Source: Cryptomeria japonica
Lineage: Eukaryota; Streptophyta; Pinopsida; Cupressales; Cupressaceae
NCBI RefSeq assembly: GCF_030272615.1
Contig: NC_081415.1
Coordinates: 104,919,796-104,983,795, forward strand
DNA: 64,000 bases
Reading direction: 5' to 3'
The notes under the pieces are model-generated. The model saw only the letters and a program-made list of their open reading frames with translations. It searched no databases and had not been told where the DNA came from. The position numbers and the translations under genes were made by a program. Each line of letters begins with the position of its first letter. Position 1 is the first letter of the stretch. Shown one piece after another: positions 35,807 to 46,953 of this stretch.

Positions 35807-37864
35807 CTAGTCCACATTCAGATCAGTGGATAAATAAGTGTCTCTCAAAGTTTGGTCAAGAATATCTTTATGTGCAGGGGATATGCGTAAGAGCTCGGGG
35901 ATGGAGATAAGTGCGGGTGTCTTCCCTAACTGTTCTACAAGGTCATACTCAGGTTTGGTTGATGAGAAAGCCGTGTGTTTAGCTGGAGCACCTTGCAAGG
36001 TGAATTTACCTCCACAAGTAGTAACATTACATTCAGAGGTAGGTTCAGAAGAAGATCCAATGCCTTTTAGGACAATCTTGGGTCTTTGGGTAGAATTTTC
36101 AAGCGTTTTGTCCTTGATGATAATGGTAGAAACATAATTTTCCATCAAAATGTGATTAACAGTTGAATCATAGTTATAGGATGCTCTGGTATAGTTGGTC
36201 TGCTCATCTGTGGCTTTAACTTTTCCCTTGTCATGTTTTGGGAATGGTTCTTTAAACATTTCATGTTCTTGATTGGATGAGTGTCCTTCAATCTCAATGT
36301 CACCTCTATCAATGAGATCTTGTATGATGTTCTTTAGTCGATGATAGTTTCTTGTTTTATGTGCCTTGCTTTTATGAAATTCACAATATTCATCATCATT
36401 CCACCAATTTGGTTTAACCTTTGGCTCATATGGAGGAAAATCTAAAATTGTTATTATTTTGTTTGCCACTAGCTTCTTGAAAGCTGACTCAAGTGTTTCT
36501 CCCAATGGGGTGTACTTCTTTCATGATTTGGAAGTTGTTTGAGTATTCACTTGATTGTTTGTAGAGCTTGATCCCAAAAAAACTATTTTGGGTCGCACTG
36601 TATTGGCATCAACAACACCATCACTGACTGTGTTCTTGTTTTTATTCCAAAATCTTGGCTTGTCTTTTCCTTTAAAGTCCTCTTTGTTTTCTTTGAATAT
36701 CTTAATGACTCCTTGTTCAATAGGGACCTTCTCTATTGCCAAGCCTTTTTCAATGACGTCCTTGAAGGTGGACAAACAAGCTTTTCTTAGGTCATAACCA
36801 ATGTCTTTGTTAACATTATGAGTGCACATTTCTACCATTTGTTTCTGTGGAATTTCACAAGAGCATCTGCTAGCTAGATTTCTCCATCTTTGTAAAAATG
36901 ATGAAAAATATTCTCCATCCTTTTGCTTGGTTTTGCACAAGGTAGTGACTGATATGTCTATCTCTATGTTGTATGAGAAATGTTGTATGAAAGCTTCTGC
37001 TAGATCACCCCAAGACTTAATTCCAGGTGGAAGTTGGCAGAACCATTCCATAGCTTGATCTCCTAAGCTTTGTGGGAATAATCTCATTAAATGTGTCTCT
37101 TTTGTTGCTACCTCAATGCAAGCTGTGAAAAACTGTCTTATATGTGCCTTAGGATCTCCTCTGCCTCTGTACTTATCAAACTTAGGTGTCACAAAGTGTG
37201 TAGGAAATGGAGGTATTGGAATGCTTTTTTCAAATGGATAGGGACATATGTCTCTCATTGTGTAAGTTGGCTTTGGCTTCATTTTCTTTTGTAAGTCCTT
37301 GATTTGCTGTTCCAAATTATTCTTAGGTGGAGACCGACTTCTTAGACCATATCCCATGCCTGAACCACCGGGTGGAGGAGGAGCATGTTGCATATATGGA
37401 TGGTATTGATCATACACATGTTCATATGGAGGAGGTCTATAATGATGCTGCGTATATGGACCACTTGGTATAGAGTCATGATGAGGAATGGAATATTTGC
37501 GTTGTCCATGTATACCATACTCTACAGGCATGTCATGAGTTTGTTCTAGTGTGTTGCCCCCAAATTTGATGCGGGGTTTCCTTGTGTCCAAATTTTGAAC
37601 ATGCCTTTGGATATCCAATTGCTTTGGTGGTTGGTCCTTAACATTGGTATGTGATTGAGTATATTTTTCTGCATAAGACTTCCATAATGGTCTGTGAAGG
37701 TGAGTATCATATGCGTGACCATGTGTGTTTGGGACCTCAGGTTTTTGAAATAAAGATGATGGTGATTCAGGCACCATATGTGGTCCTCTATTGCCTCCAC
37801 TATTAGGCCTCCTTTGATCCATGTTGAGGTGAGGTTGTTGCAAAGGTTTACTTGCAATGTCCAA
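35807..37864 (-). pseudogene. Element D: gag
   Basis: The frame runs from MDIASKPLQQ (37864) to 36521, then, after a TGA, continues in the same frame to 35807. The core holds FDKYRGRGDPKAHIRQFF, THLMRLFPQSLGDQAMEWF and SYNIEIDISVTTL, the retrotransposon gag (capsid) signature of the Tat lineage. After it come the linker LGETLESAFKKLVANK and a zinc-site-like YCEFHKSKAHKTRNYHRL (cysteine and histidine residues). An 86-bp tandem duplication (37845-37930 and 37931 on) repeats the start region, so an alternative ATG exists at 37950 in another frame. It forms the particle shell; here it is broken only by the internal TGA in the part read. Confidence 0.8.
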
Positions 37865-37983
37865 AGTGTAAGACCAAGTATGTATGTAGTAGAGTAGCTT
37901 AAGAATTGGATGGAATGTAAATGAATCTGAGGTTTACTTGCAATGTCCAAAGTGTAAGACCAAGTATGTATGTAGTAGAGTAG
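37845..37983. repeat. 86-bp tandem duplication at the gag start of D
   Basis: ggtttacttgcaatgtccaa, followed by agtgtaagaccaagtatgta and a gtagtagagtag end, occurs at 37845 and again at 37931. Confidence 0.9.
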
Positions 37984-40331
37984 GTGTGGCTATCAAAGAG
38001 ATGATAGTTTCTCTTGATGAGGTATGTTGACCTTGACTCTAAGTAAGACAAAATGAGACCCAAAGGTGATAGACCTTGATGAGGGACCACTTAGCAAAAT
38101 GTTGTTGTATGTAGTGTGTTGACAAAGTATGATGATGACAAGCAAGTGACCTTTTGACTCAAGTTTAGACAAATGTGAATGTAATGTAAGGTGTAAATCA
38201 ATGATGAACTTTGTGAGACCCAAAGACATGTTCAATTCTAGATGAAAACCTGAAGAGATAGCTTAGGAAGCTCAAGAATTCTAAAACTAACTGCTCTTGT
38301 TTGTTGGACTGTAAATTTTTCCAATTTGTGAAGTTGTTTGTTGTGACCAAATCTAAATTTTTGACTATTTTTTCGTGACAAGACGACACAATGTTGATGA
38401 GGACTCAATGTTTGTAAGTGTTTAGACTCAAAATGACTCAAAAAAAGTGTGTTGTTTGATGTAAAAAATGTTTTGCATACACTTGAAGACACAAAAGACA
38501 CAATGTTTTGATGTTTGGTCTTGAATGTCTGAATGTTTAAAATAAGACAAGCACAATTCTTATGGTCGGCCATGACAATAGTTGTTGATCCCACATGACG
38601 CTACGCTATTCAGAGCGGATACTTAGATGCTTGACCCCACTAGATCCACCCTCAACACTCACTTCTCGGGGCAGCCAAGCATCAGTCCCCATGAAAACTC
38701 CTCGTGGTGAACTTTGTATCTCTACTAAGAACCGTATGTGTGTGGGCCGCTCCAGAGGTCCGACCTCCTACTCCGAAAACTAGAAGGATTTTGGCTTCTA
38801 AAACAAAAAGGTGCTAGTAAGGGCATCCGCTCGTGTGGCCATACATGCGACACTTTCAGATCTATAAATATAGAAGGCTCCCAGCTGATAGGGCTTATGC
38901 CCTACAACTAATCAAATAAATTTGATCAAACGGGTTTATGGGGAGACATAGTGTCGGTATGAACTAATCAGCACACGTTATCCATAGTTTTCACCATGAA
39001 TACGGTTGTTTATAGTGGTTCAGAAGAGGATGGATTTTCCTTGCTACCACTTGGGTCATTCTCTCCTCACTAGTAGTCCTAATGACCACACGAGGAGACA
39101 GACCCTCTAAAGATTAAAAAAAAAGAGCCTATTGCCCAAGACACAAAAGACATTGGTTCAATTTTAGTGCACCAATTGAAGTGTTTGCTAGTCAATGAAA
39201 ACAAGGCACACAATGAAATATCAAAAACCCTTGCCAAGGTCCTGCACCAAAGATCTATTAGTAGTTTGGATTGTTTGAAATGATCACCCCTTCCTGCAAG
39301 CACACAAGTTAGGTAAATTTTAGATCCAAAAGACTTTGTGAAATAGGGGCCTTCAAGAATGCGTTTTGTTGACCAATTCAAATATTTGATTCATCACAAA
39401 AAAAAACCACCTACAAAATTTCAATAAATTTCCAGAAATGTAAGAAAATCCAAAAAATTTGCTAATTTGCTCCAAAAATTAATTTTTTATGAAAAATCAT
39501 AAAAAATTCATATAAAATGCAAAATGGATCTAAAAAATCTGCAATTTTTACTGGACACTCTTGATGACCTTCCAAACCTCCATAAAAAAATTCCTGCAAC
39601 AAATCCGATTAATTTGTGAGATATGAGCAAAATAATACAAAACCCTAATTTTCAAAGATCCAATTTTTGAGGAATGATTTTGCATCACATTTAAAATTAA
39701 AAAAAACAAAGTCAATGTATAAATCAAAGAGCTTTCCAAAAATATAAGAAAATCCAAAAAATTCGCTAATTTTCTCTCAAAATTAATTTTTCATGAAAAT
39801 ACATAAAAAATTCATAGAAATTTCAAATATTCTCCAAAAACTCTGATAAAGTTCTTGACCTGCAAAAACAATTTGATGCGAAAATTCAAAGCCATTTGTG
39901 AGATCTAATCAAAATAATGAAAACCCTAATTTTTAAAGATCCAAATTTTTAGGAAATATTTTGTATCAAAATTAAAACCACAAAGAACAGATCCTGTGTA
40001 TAATTATGAGATATTTCCAAAAATGTAAGAAAATCCGAAAAATTCGCTCATTTGCTCTCAAAATCAAATTTTTATGAAAATTCATAGAAAATTAAAATAT
40101 TCTCCAATAGATCTGAATTTTGGTTTGAGAGTTCTTGATACTGTCTTAAACCTACAAAAAAAAATTGGTACAAAATTTCCAAGCCATTTGTGATATATGA
40201 TCGAATCTCTCCAAGATCTTGATTTTGTGTCCAAAACCCTAGTTGCACAAGGTTATTTTCCAAATTGTTTGACAAAACAACAATATATGGTTAGGAAAAC
40301 CTACAAAAACACACAGATCTAACAAAAATCC
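37984..40331 (-). other. Element D leader between primer site and gag
   Basis: This is about 2.3 kb of untranslated leader. The upper part (39429-40260) has three units of an AT-rich repeat, each beginning tttcca(g/a)aaat(g/a)taagaaaatcc and about 280-304 bp long. The part 38590-38900 is GC-richer but shows no protein similarity. Long leaders are usual in Tat elements. Confidence 0.55.
39429..40260. repeat. Three-unit tandem repeat in D leader
   Basis: Unit starts are near 39429, 39733 and 40014. The shared words are taagaaaatcc(a/g)aaaaatt, gctaatttgctc/gctcatttgctc and tttttatgaaaa-tcataaaaaatt, with later similarity such as aaaaccctaatttt. Confidence 0.8.
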
Positions 40332-40351
40332 ATGTCACACCAGGTGTGCCA
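40332..40351 (-). promoter_or_regulatory. Primer-binding site of element D
   Basis: The minus strand reads tggcacacctggtgtgacat, three bases inside the 5' LTR edge. It starts with the TGG expected opposite a tRNA CCA end. The tRNA cannot be named from sequence alone. The site is itself partly palindromic. Confidence 0.6.
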
Positions 40352-40354
40352 AAA

Positions 40355-41125
40355 TGTTTATTGTGAAAATGGAAACAACAATATTGAATGACTAAATAGA
40401 TTCAACCACAAAACCCTAGCCTAACAACAACAAAGATCCACCATAACATATGAAGATTACCCTAGACAATGCAAATCAAATGAAATCACAAAGATTATAC
40501 CATCACATGTCCAATAGGGTTTGAATTTCCATTCTTCCTATCTCCATTGATCTTGCTTGATATATTTGCTCTCATATTTTATATGCACTAGAGCTTAACA
40601 AAGAACGGAAATGTGGTTGCAAGTAGGATCGCATATGGAAATTCAAAGGCGTAGTGTAGTCAAATAATTATCGGGGCTTGATAATGAAGGAAACATCTCC
40701 TTATATAGAAGACACTATAAGAAATGAAGGGATGAGATTGAGAGGTGTAAAAGATAAATGGTCGGCTATGATTAGAGGGTAGGTAGAGAAAATAAGAAAA
40801 TAATGAGTGGGTAGGTAGTGTAGGAATTAAGAGATGAATGACATGTGTCATAGGTAGAAAAGGTTAATGAATTAATTAAATAAATATTCATTTAATTAAT
40901 AGAAGAAGTGGGATTAATTAAATAAATAAGATATTTATTTAATTTAGGAAAAAAGATAATTTAAATAAATAAATGTATTTATTTAAATGAGAATTAAGGC
41001 GAGAATAGGATAAATGAATTAATTAAATAAATAAAGATTTATTTAATTAATAGAAGAATTAAGATAAAATAATTAAATAAATAAAATATTTATTTAATTA
41101 GACTGGACAATTTTAGGTGTCTACA
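40355..41125 (-). repeat. 5' LTR of element D
   Basis: 771 bp, partner of 30042-30816, with the same TATA-like site and palindrome series. It is followed by the exact target duplicate ttgac at 41126-41130. Confidence 0.95.
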
Positions 41126-41130
41126 TTGAC

Positions 41131-43075
41131 CATTAGTATCCTGCAAGTAATAGGAGTTTTCTCCACCTTTTTTTGAAATGATAAAAGGTCCTAGCTAGAG
41201 TGCATTGAACTTGTCATGCTTCCCTTTATCCTGATCTTTGGCATTCCATTTTAACACCCTTTCCCCATCTTTAAAGGATCTGTCACATGCTTTTCTATCA
41301 TGTAATGCTTTTACCATTTGTTGTCTCTGTAAGTTTCTTTCCTGAGCTTCTCCTCTACATTCATCTAGCTCAACTAAAGTCATCAATCTGTCCCCCATGA
41401 AGTTTACTTCTTCCAAACATTCTTCTATAACAAATTTATAAACTGGAAGCAAATTATTTAAGGGAAATCTTGCTTCCTTGCCATATACAAGCTCATATGG
41501 GGCAAATCCTGTGGACTTCTTGATTGTCACTCTATCAGCCCATACTGCTAAGACCAATTTTGAGTCCCAAACCTTTTTATTATCACCCAACATCCTTCTG
41601 ATAATCTTCAACAAGTTCTTGTTGCTTGATTCTGCTTGTCTATTTCCTTGGGGATGGTAAGGTGATTAGTAAGACAAAGTGATACCATAATTTTCACAGA
41701 TATTAGAGAACTCCTTGGATCTGAAACACATCGCATTGTCTACTACAATCTTCCGAGGTACTCCAAATCAAGTCAGAATATTTTCTAAGAGAAACTTTGT
41801 CACCACTTTGCTTGTAGCCTGTCTTGTAGGAATAGCCTCAACCCATTTAGTAAAATAGTCACTAGCAACCAAAATCCATTTATGCCCACCACTATATTTG
41901 TTTTCTATCTCTCCTATGAAGTCAATACCCCACATCTGGAATGGTTCTTCTGCATGCATGGGCCTGAGAGGAATGGCTCCATTATATTTGATCTTCCCTA
42001 AAAACTTTTGACAAGCCTCACATTTTCTGACATAAGTATGACAATCCTTGAAAACTTGAGGCCAGTAATAACCAGCATTAAGAATTTTGTGAGCAGTGGT
42101 TTTAGCTGAGAAGTGATCTCCACATACACCTTCATGTAAATATTTTAAAACAACAGATGCTTGATACTCATCTAGACACAATAGAAGATTACCATCTCTA
42201 TTTTTCCAGTATAGATCCCCATTAAGTAATACATACCTAGATGTTTGAGGCTTTAAAGTTCTTCTTTGACTATCGTTTAAATTGTCTAGACATTTCATGT
42301 ATTTCAAGAAGTGAACAATATTTGTATACCAAGGGCATCTTTCAATGCTCATTTGTTCATCTTCCAACTCCATTTGATTTACTTGTGCTGATTCAAGATT
42401 GGATTCTGCCATCAATTTTGCTAAACCTTGACCTCTTACCAACTTTGTGATTTGTAGATCAATATTGAATTCTTGGATCTGATTTATCCATCTGCATCTC
42501 CTTCTAGTAGTTTTTGATTGTTTGAAAATGTCTTTAACAACAACATTTGGTACATAGGCAATAACGGTGGCACCAACTAGATATGATCTAAAATATTTCA
42601 CAGCTTTCACTAGAGCATAAGCTTGTTTTTCATTTACATCATAATTCAATTCAGATGCTTGCAATGTTTTGCTAAAAAATGCCACTGGCTGTTCATGACC
42701 CTCATCATTCTTTTGTAACATGACATCAGCAATAGTATGGAATGAAGCAAATGAAAACACTTGAAACGACTTAGAGAAATCAAGCGATTTTAATACAGGG
42801 GCTTCCTTGATGGCTCTATTAATATTTACAAAGGCTTCAAGAGCTTCATTAGTCCATTTTATTTCAGAACCCTTTTTCAACATTTTAGCAATAGGCTTTA
42901 TGATTTCAGAAAAATTTGAAACAAACCTTCTCACAAAGTTAATTTGACCGAAGAAAGATTGGATAGCTTTAACAGTTTTTGGAATTTGAATTTTATCAAT
43001 AGCAGCAATACTTTCTGGATCAATTCTAACTCCATCTTTGGAGATAATATGACCTAACAATTTTCCTTCGGTAAC
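41131..43075 (-). pseudogene. Element G: RT-linked RNase H and integrase
   Basis: After the reverse transcriptase comes LLGHIISKDGVRIDPE and an RNase H fold (FSFASFHTIADVMLQKND, FFSKTLQASELNYDVNEKQ) in which the first and later catalytic aspartates are missing and only the glutamate in NEKQAYA is evident. Integrase follows: an HHCC-type module (LHEGVCGDHFSAK to KCEACQKF), then the catalytic core with D in WGIDFIGEI, D in IVVDNAMCF and E in GNRQAESSNK, so the DDE triad can be read. The tail VKALHDRKACDRSF leads to LGPFIIS, after which D interrupts. In-frame stops occur at 43077, 41766 and near 41667. The protein would cut LTR ends and join them to host DNA; this copy is dead. Confidence 0.85.
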
Positions 43076-44197
43076 CTAAAAATGATATTTTTTAGGATTC
43101 AAAGATATGCCATACTCTAGCGCTCTGATAAAAATCTTTTCCAGATCATTACAATGATTTTCTGCCTTTTTAGAATAAGCAGTCATATCATCCTGATACA
43201 CTGCCAAGATACAATCAATCATGCCCTCAAAAGCCACGTCCATATCTCTCTGGAATGTAGCTCTTGCATTTGTTAGTCCAAAAGGCATATTAGCATAAAC
43301 ATAAGTACCCCAAGGTGTAGTGAAAGAAATTTTGAACTTCTCTACTTCCCTAACTTTGACTTGATTATAACCTGAGAAGCCATCCATCATAGATAACAAC
43401 TCATTCCCTGTGACCTTCTGCAACAAAGCTTCCATATTAGGCAAGGCATAATTATCTTTCAAAGATGTAACATTTAGATTTCTAAAATCTACACATAACC
43501 TAATATCACCATTTTTCTTTCTTACTGGTACTAAATTTGATACCCATGTTGAGTGCCTTATAGGCTCAATAATCCTTGCATTTCTCATTTTCATTAACTC
43601 CTCCTTTATCTTCGGAGCCAAGGTAGGATTCATAAGTCTTTGATTTTTTCTGAAAGGTTTTGCATTGGGCTTCAAAGGTATCTCATGATGGAAAAAATCT
43701 TCCTTGTAAGCTTTAAGGTCATCATATGACCAAGCAAAAACATGCCTATACTTCCTCAGTAAATTAATCAATTCTGTTCTGATTTTTGGTGTGAGCTTCC
43801 CTCCAATATACACTTCTCTTGGGTTGCTTTCACTTCCTAAATTTACCTTTTCGATCTCCTCACATCCTCCTGAATTAGGCCTGAAATTCATTACATCTTT
43901 ATTGTCAAACATTCTTGCAAGATCTATTAACCCTTTTGGGATTTTATTAGTTTTCAACTGCAGTACTTCTTGCCCAAGTACAGTTGTTTTGTCATCCTTG
44001 TCTTCCACAAGTCCATTCCAATCAATCTGCTGGTGCTCATACTGATCTTCACAAAATAAGTTTTTTAGCAAATCTTTGTCATCATCAAAAACTTGCCAAC
44101 TTTTCACATTCTCAGGCACTGACAGTCTGGTCTTGATTTCTACTTGGGTAATATCATCCAAAGGGATGTCATTATGCTTGATAGCCAAGTTAGCCAT
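43076..44197 (-). pseudogene. Element G: reverse transcriptase
   Basis: The 373-codon frame holds the Gypsy RT landmarks: HHEIPLKPNAKPFRKNQRL, SNLVPVRKKNGDIRLCVDFR (motif with the first catalytic aspartate), FSGYNQVKV, FTTPWGTYVYANMPFGLTNA, and the active site VYQDDMTAYSKK. The usual hydrophobic residue of YxDD is glutamine here (YQDD), probably decay. The frame joins the upstream RNase H in the same phase across a TAG at about 44330, and ends at a TAA just before the connection to the next domain. It would copy element RNA to DNA. Confidence 0.9.
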
Positions 44198-44935
44198 GAA
44201 ATCTGCCCAAATATTATTTGATCTTTCAGTCCAATTGATGGAGAAAGTGTCAAATAGTTCAATGCAATCCCATACTTTGTTCCTGTAATTTTTTAATTTT
44301 TCATTTTTTGCAGCGAATTTACCTCTAACCTATGAAACGGCTAATTCTAAATCACCATAAACCGTTAGTAACTTAATGCCATGTTTAATTGCTAATTTAA
44401 GTCCTAGTAAAAGGGCCTCATATTGAGCAACATTATTAGTACATTCAAAGGTTGACAAAAAAGAGTATTTAATTTTATTTTCATTAGGTGAAATAAGTAC
44501 AACTCCTGCTCCATTTCCTTCCTTACTGCAAGCACCATCAAAGTATAATTTCCAAATTAAATTTTCATTTTGTTTAACTATTTGTGTAACTTCACTAATC
44601 TCTAAAGGTTTAGAAATACTTACCTGGAAGTTGTCCATATCTGAATGGCAAAAGTAGGTTGCTTCATCGGGATCAACTTCTTCTATGAGATATGAGGATC
44701 TTGGCTCTCTATTTATCCTTATTGTTGTCCCTTTGACTGGAATAGTAGCATAAGATAGATCAAGCTGAACATGACCACCCACCAAATTTGACCATTGCTT
44801 GGACAACAACATTCCATAATTCGTTGGAACTTGTACCACATTAATGTCTGTTTTATATGTAGTATCCAGGCAAGTTGGAAACCTGAACTCTACATCCTTC
44901 ATAATACCTAGCATGGGTACAAACTTGTTTTCCAT
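44170..44935 (-). pseudogene. Element G: protease tail and extra RNase H located upstream of RT
   Basis: The first part (NYGMLLSKQWSNLVGGHVQL, DLSYATIPVKG) is the end of the protease-like region. Then comes a complete RNase H core of the archaeal-like type found as a second RNase H in Tat elements: KLYFDGACSKEGNGAGVVLI (first D), FECTNNVAQYEALLLGLKLA (E), VYGDLELAV (D) and, beyond an in-frame TAG, NNIWADFMANLAIK (D). All four DEDD residues are readable. In angiosperm Tat elements I know of, this domain follows the RT-linked RNase H; here it precedes RT. The reading frame is shared with RT. Confidence 0.8.
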
Positions 44936-45174
44936 GAATCAGATGAGAAGGCATTAACAGTTTGTTCATAATCTTCATTTTTATCTTCTTCTTCTATCAA
45001 GCTCTGGGCAATCATACACTGTTCTACAACATGAGGCAGATTACATACGTCACACCATGGATATTCATCTACAAAGTTTGTAGTTTTCTTTAATGGGTTA
45101 GGAGTCTCTTTGTTGGTATTTGGTTTTATTGGTTTTCCATCTTTCCAATTTGTATTATATGGCATGTCATGCAA
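44908..45174 (-). pseudogene. Element G: gag C-terminal knuckle region
   Basis: This short frame contains WCDVCNLPHVVEQCM, a CCHC-like knuckle with shortened spacing (C-X2-C-X3-H-X4-C), followed by acidic sequence. It lies between the capsid part and the protease tail and is shifted relative to both. It probably bound RNA as the nucleocapsid portion. Confidence 0.55.
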
Positions 45175-45234
45175 CCTTAGCCTATTGTAACTTATTTGCT
45201 TATTGTTCCTATATGGTGGCCTTTCATTATGACT

Positions 45235-46809
45235 TTACTTACCATTTAAGTCCTTGAGCATGTCCATGATTTGAGTAAGATCATCTTTCCTGGGGACCCT
45301 GGAGTTGTACAACTTTGGATCATCTCTCTTAGCAATTTTCCCAGCCACCTTCCTATTATTTTCAATAGTAACAACTGTTTTGAATGATTGCTGTAAAGTG
45401 TTAGGTCTATGAGACAAAATCTCATAATGAGTTTTGCTGTCAAAAGCACTTAAATAAAAGTTAATAAAAAATGAATCAACTGGTTTGACATCTTTGGGTA
45501 TTCTATTTAATACCTTATTAAATCTTTTATTAAATTCATTAACTGATTCATTTTGGTTCTTAATTATGCTTGTTAGTTCATGGGATGCAAATGAAGGATC
45601 ATTGTGATCTCCAAATTCTTCCAAGAATAGCGTCACAAATTCCTGCCAACTACAAATACATCTGTCAAGAAGGCTTCTATACCATTCCCTTGCATCCTTT
45701 GTCAAAGACTAAACCAACAACTTCATGAATACATCTTCATGAGGAATCTCAAATTCTTTGATGATATTCTTTACATTAATAACATGTTGCTCTGCTGAAT
45801 CAACTCAATTTCCTAAAATTTTTGGGATTGATAATCTCAAATTATTAGTGATCTGATTTGGATAACCAACAATGCCAATGAAATCCAATTGTCTGTACCT
45901 CTCAATCATTAAGGGTTGTCTACCAACATGACGGTTGCTTTGATTGTTCATAATCCCATCATTGTTGCCATAGTTTCCGTTATTACCATTGTTTCCACCC
46001 CCATTATCATTGCCATTATTGTTACCATTGTTCCTACCTCCACCATTGCCACTTCCATAATTGCCATTGTTACCTATATTTTGTCCATTATTCTGGTTGC
46101 TGCCACACCCATTATTTCCTACATGGTTAGCCCTATTTGTGTTAATCGAGTTCCCATAATTTTCCCCGTCTCCATTCCTTCTTCCATCCTCTGACCTTTC
46201 ATCATTTTTATCCCTATGCACATCCCTCCATCTTCTATTTTCACTTACCAACGGGTTGTTATAGGTTACAAAAGACTGGTCATTTCTTCTCATATGAGGA
46301 GGACTATATTTTGGAACTATTAGTCTACTTGTTTCACCTCTCTCTTATCCTACCTTGTCTATCTTAGGGCTTGAAATATTATTTCTCTCTATTCCTAATT
46401 TCTGTAACACCCAATCTGGTTGCCTTTTAATTTCCCTCACCATCTTGGCATCATCAACACTCATATCAGCCATTTTAAGAATAAGATCATCCCACTGTTT
46501 TTCTTCCTGTTCCTCAGCATTCATGATATCATCATGGCTATGTCTATTATCCTTTTAACTTATTTTATGAAAAGGATTTTCCTCTCTATTCTCAGATTTG
46601 CTAGTAGACGAAGAATCTTCCTTCCTGCTAGGAAATCTCTTATATCCTTCAAATACCATGTTTGATTTTTTTCCTTTGTTCCTTTTCTTGGGACTCAACT
46701 GAACAAGATCTTCTTGTCCTTTGTGTAGAGATCTCCTCCCCTGCATAAATCTTAATGACAAATTTCTAGGAGTTTCTCTTATTTTCTCAACATACCAATC
46801 ATTACTCAT
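45235..46809 (-). pseudogene. Element G: gag
   Basis: It starts at 46809 (MSNDWYVEKIRETPRNLS) in three successive pieces. The first is basic. The second (45805-46293) is dominated by a glycine-asparagine tract (NNGNNNGNDNGGGNN type) and ends RQPLMIERYRQLDFIGIVG. The third (45235-45780) is the capsid-like retrotransposon gag domain: SLTKDAREWYRSLLDRCI, WQEFVTLFLEEFGDHND and NESVNEFNKRFNKVLNRIP. Stops and shifts near 46555, 46330, 45804 and 45708 separate them. It forms the particle shell, and the Gly/Asn tract is an unusual insert for a plant gag. Confidence 0.75.
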
Positions 46810-46932
46810 GTATTACATGTATAGTCACCACCTCCTAAGAGGAATAATATCTTTTACTAATTTTTCGGTCTCTTTCCTCTAGCAGAGTTTGAAATGAAAC
46901 CATAAAAAATTTTAAGTACTTTTTATCACAAT

Positions 46933-46950
46933 TCCCTAGCAGAGTCGCCA
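46933..46950 (-). promoter_or_regulatory. Primer-binding site of element G
   Basis: Minus-strand TGGCGACTCTGCTAGGGA lies three bases from the 5' LTR edge. It closely resembles TGGCGACTCCACTGGGGA, the site complementary to tRNA-Arg used by Ogre/Tat elements, with a few differences. The tRNA identity is an inference from memory of that site. Confidence 0.75.
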
Positions 46951-46953
46951 ATC

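Noticed and set aside
34379-36137. Plus-strand frames opposite the D gag-protease region
   Set aside because: They are antisense shadows of the D coding region without protein similarity, unlike the mobile-domain remnant at 31.2-32.3 kb.
45916-46194. Plus-strand frame of 92 codons rich in I, V and T, looking like a membrane protein
   Set aside because: It is the antisense of the Gly/Asn-rich gag tract.
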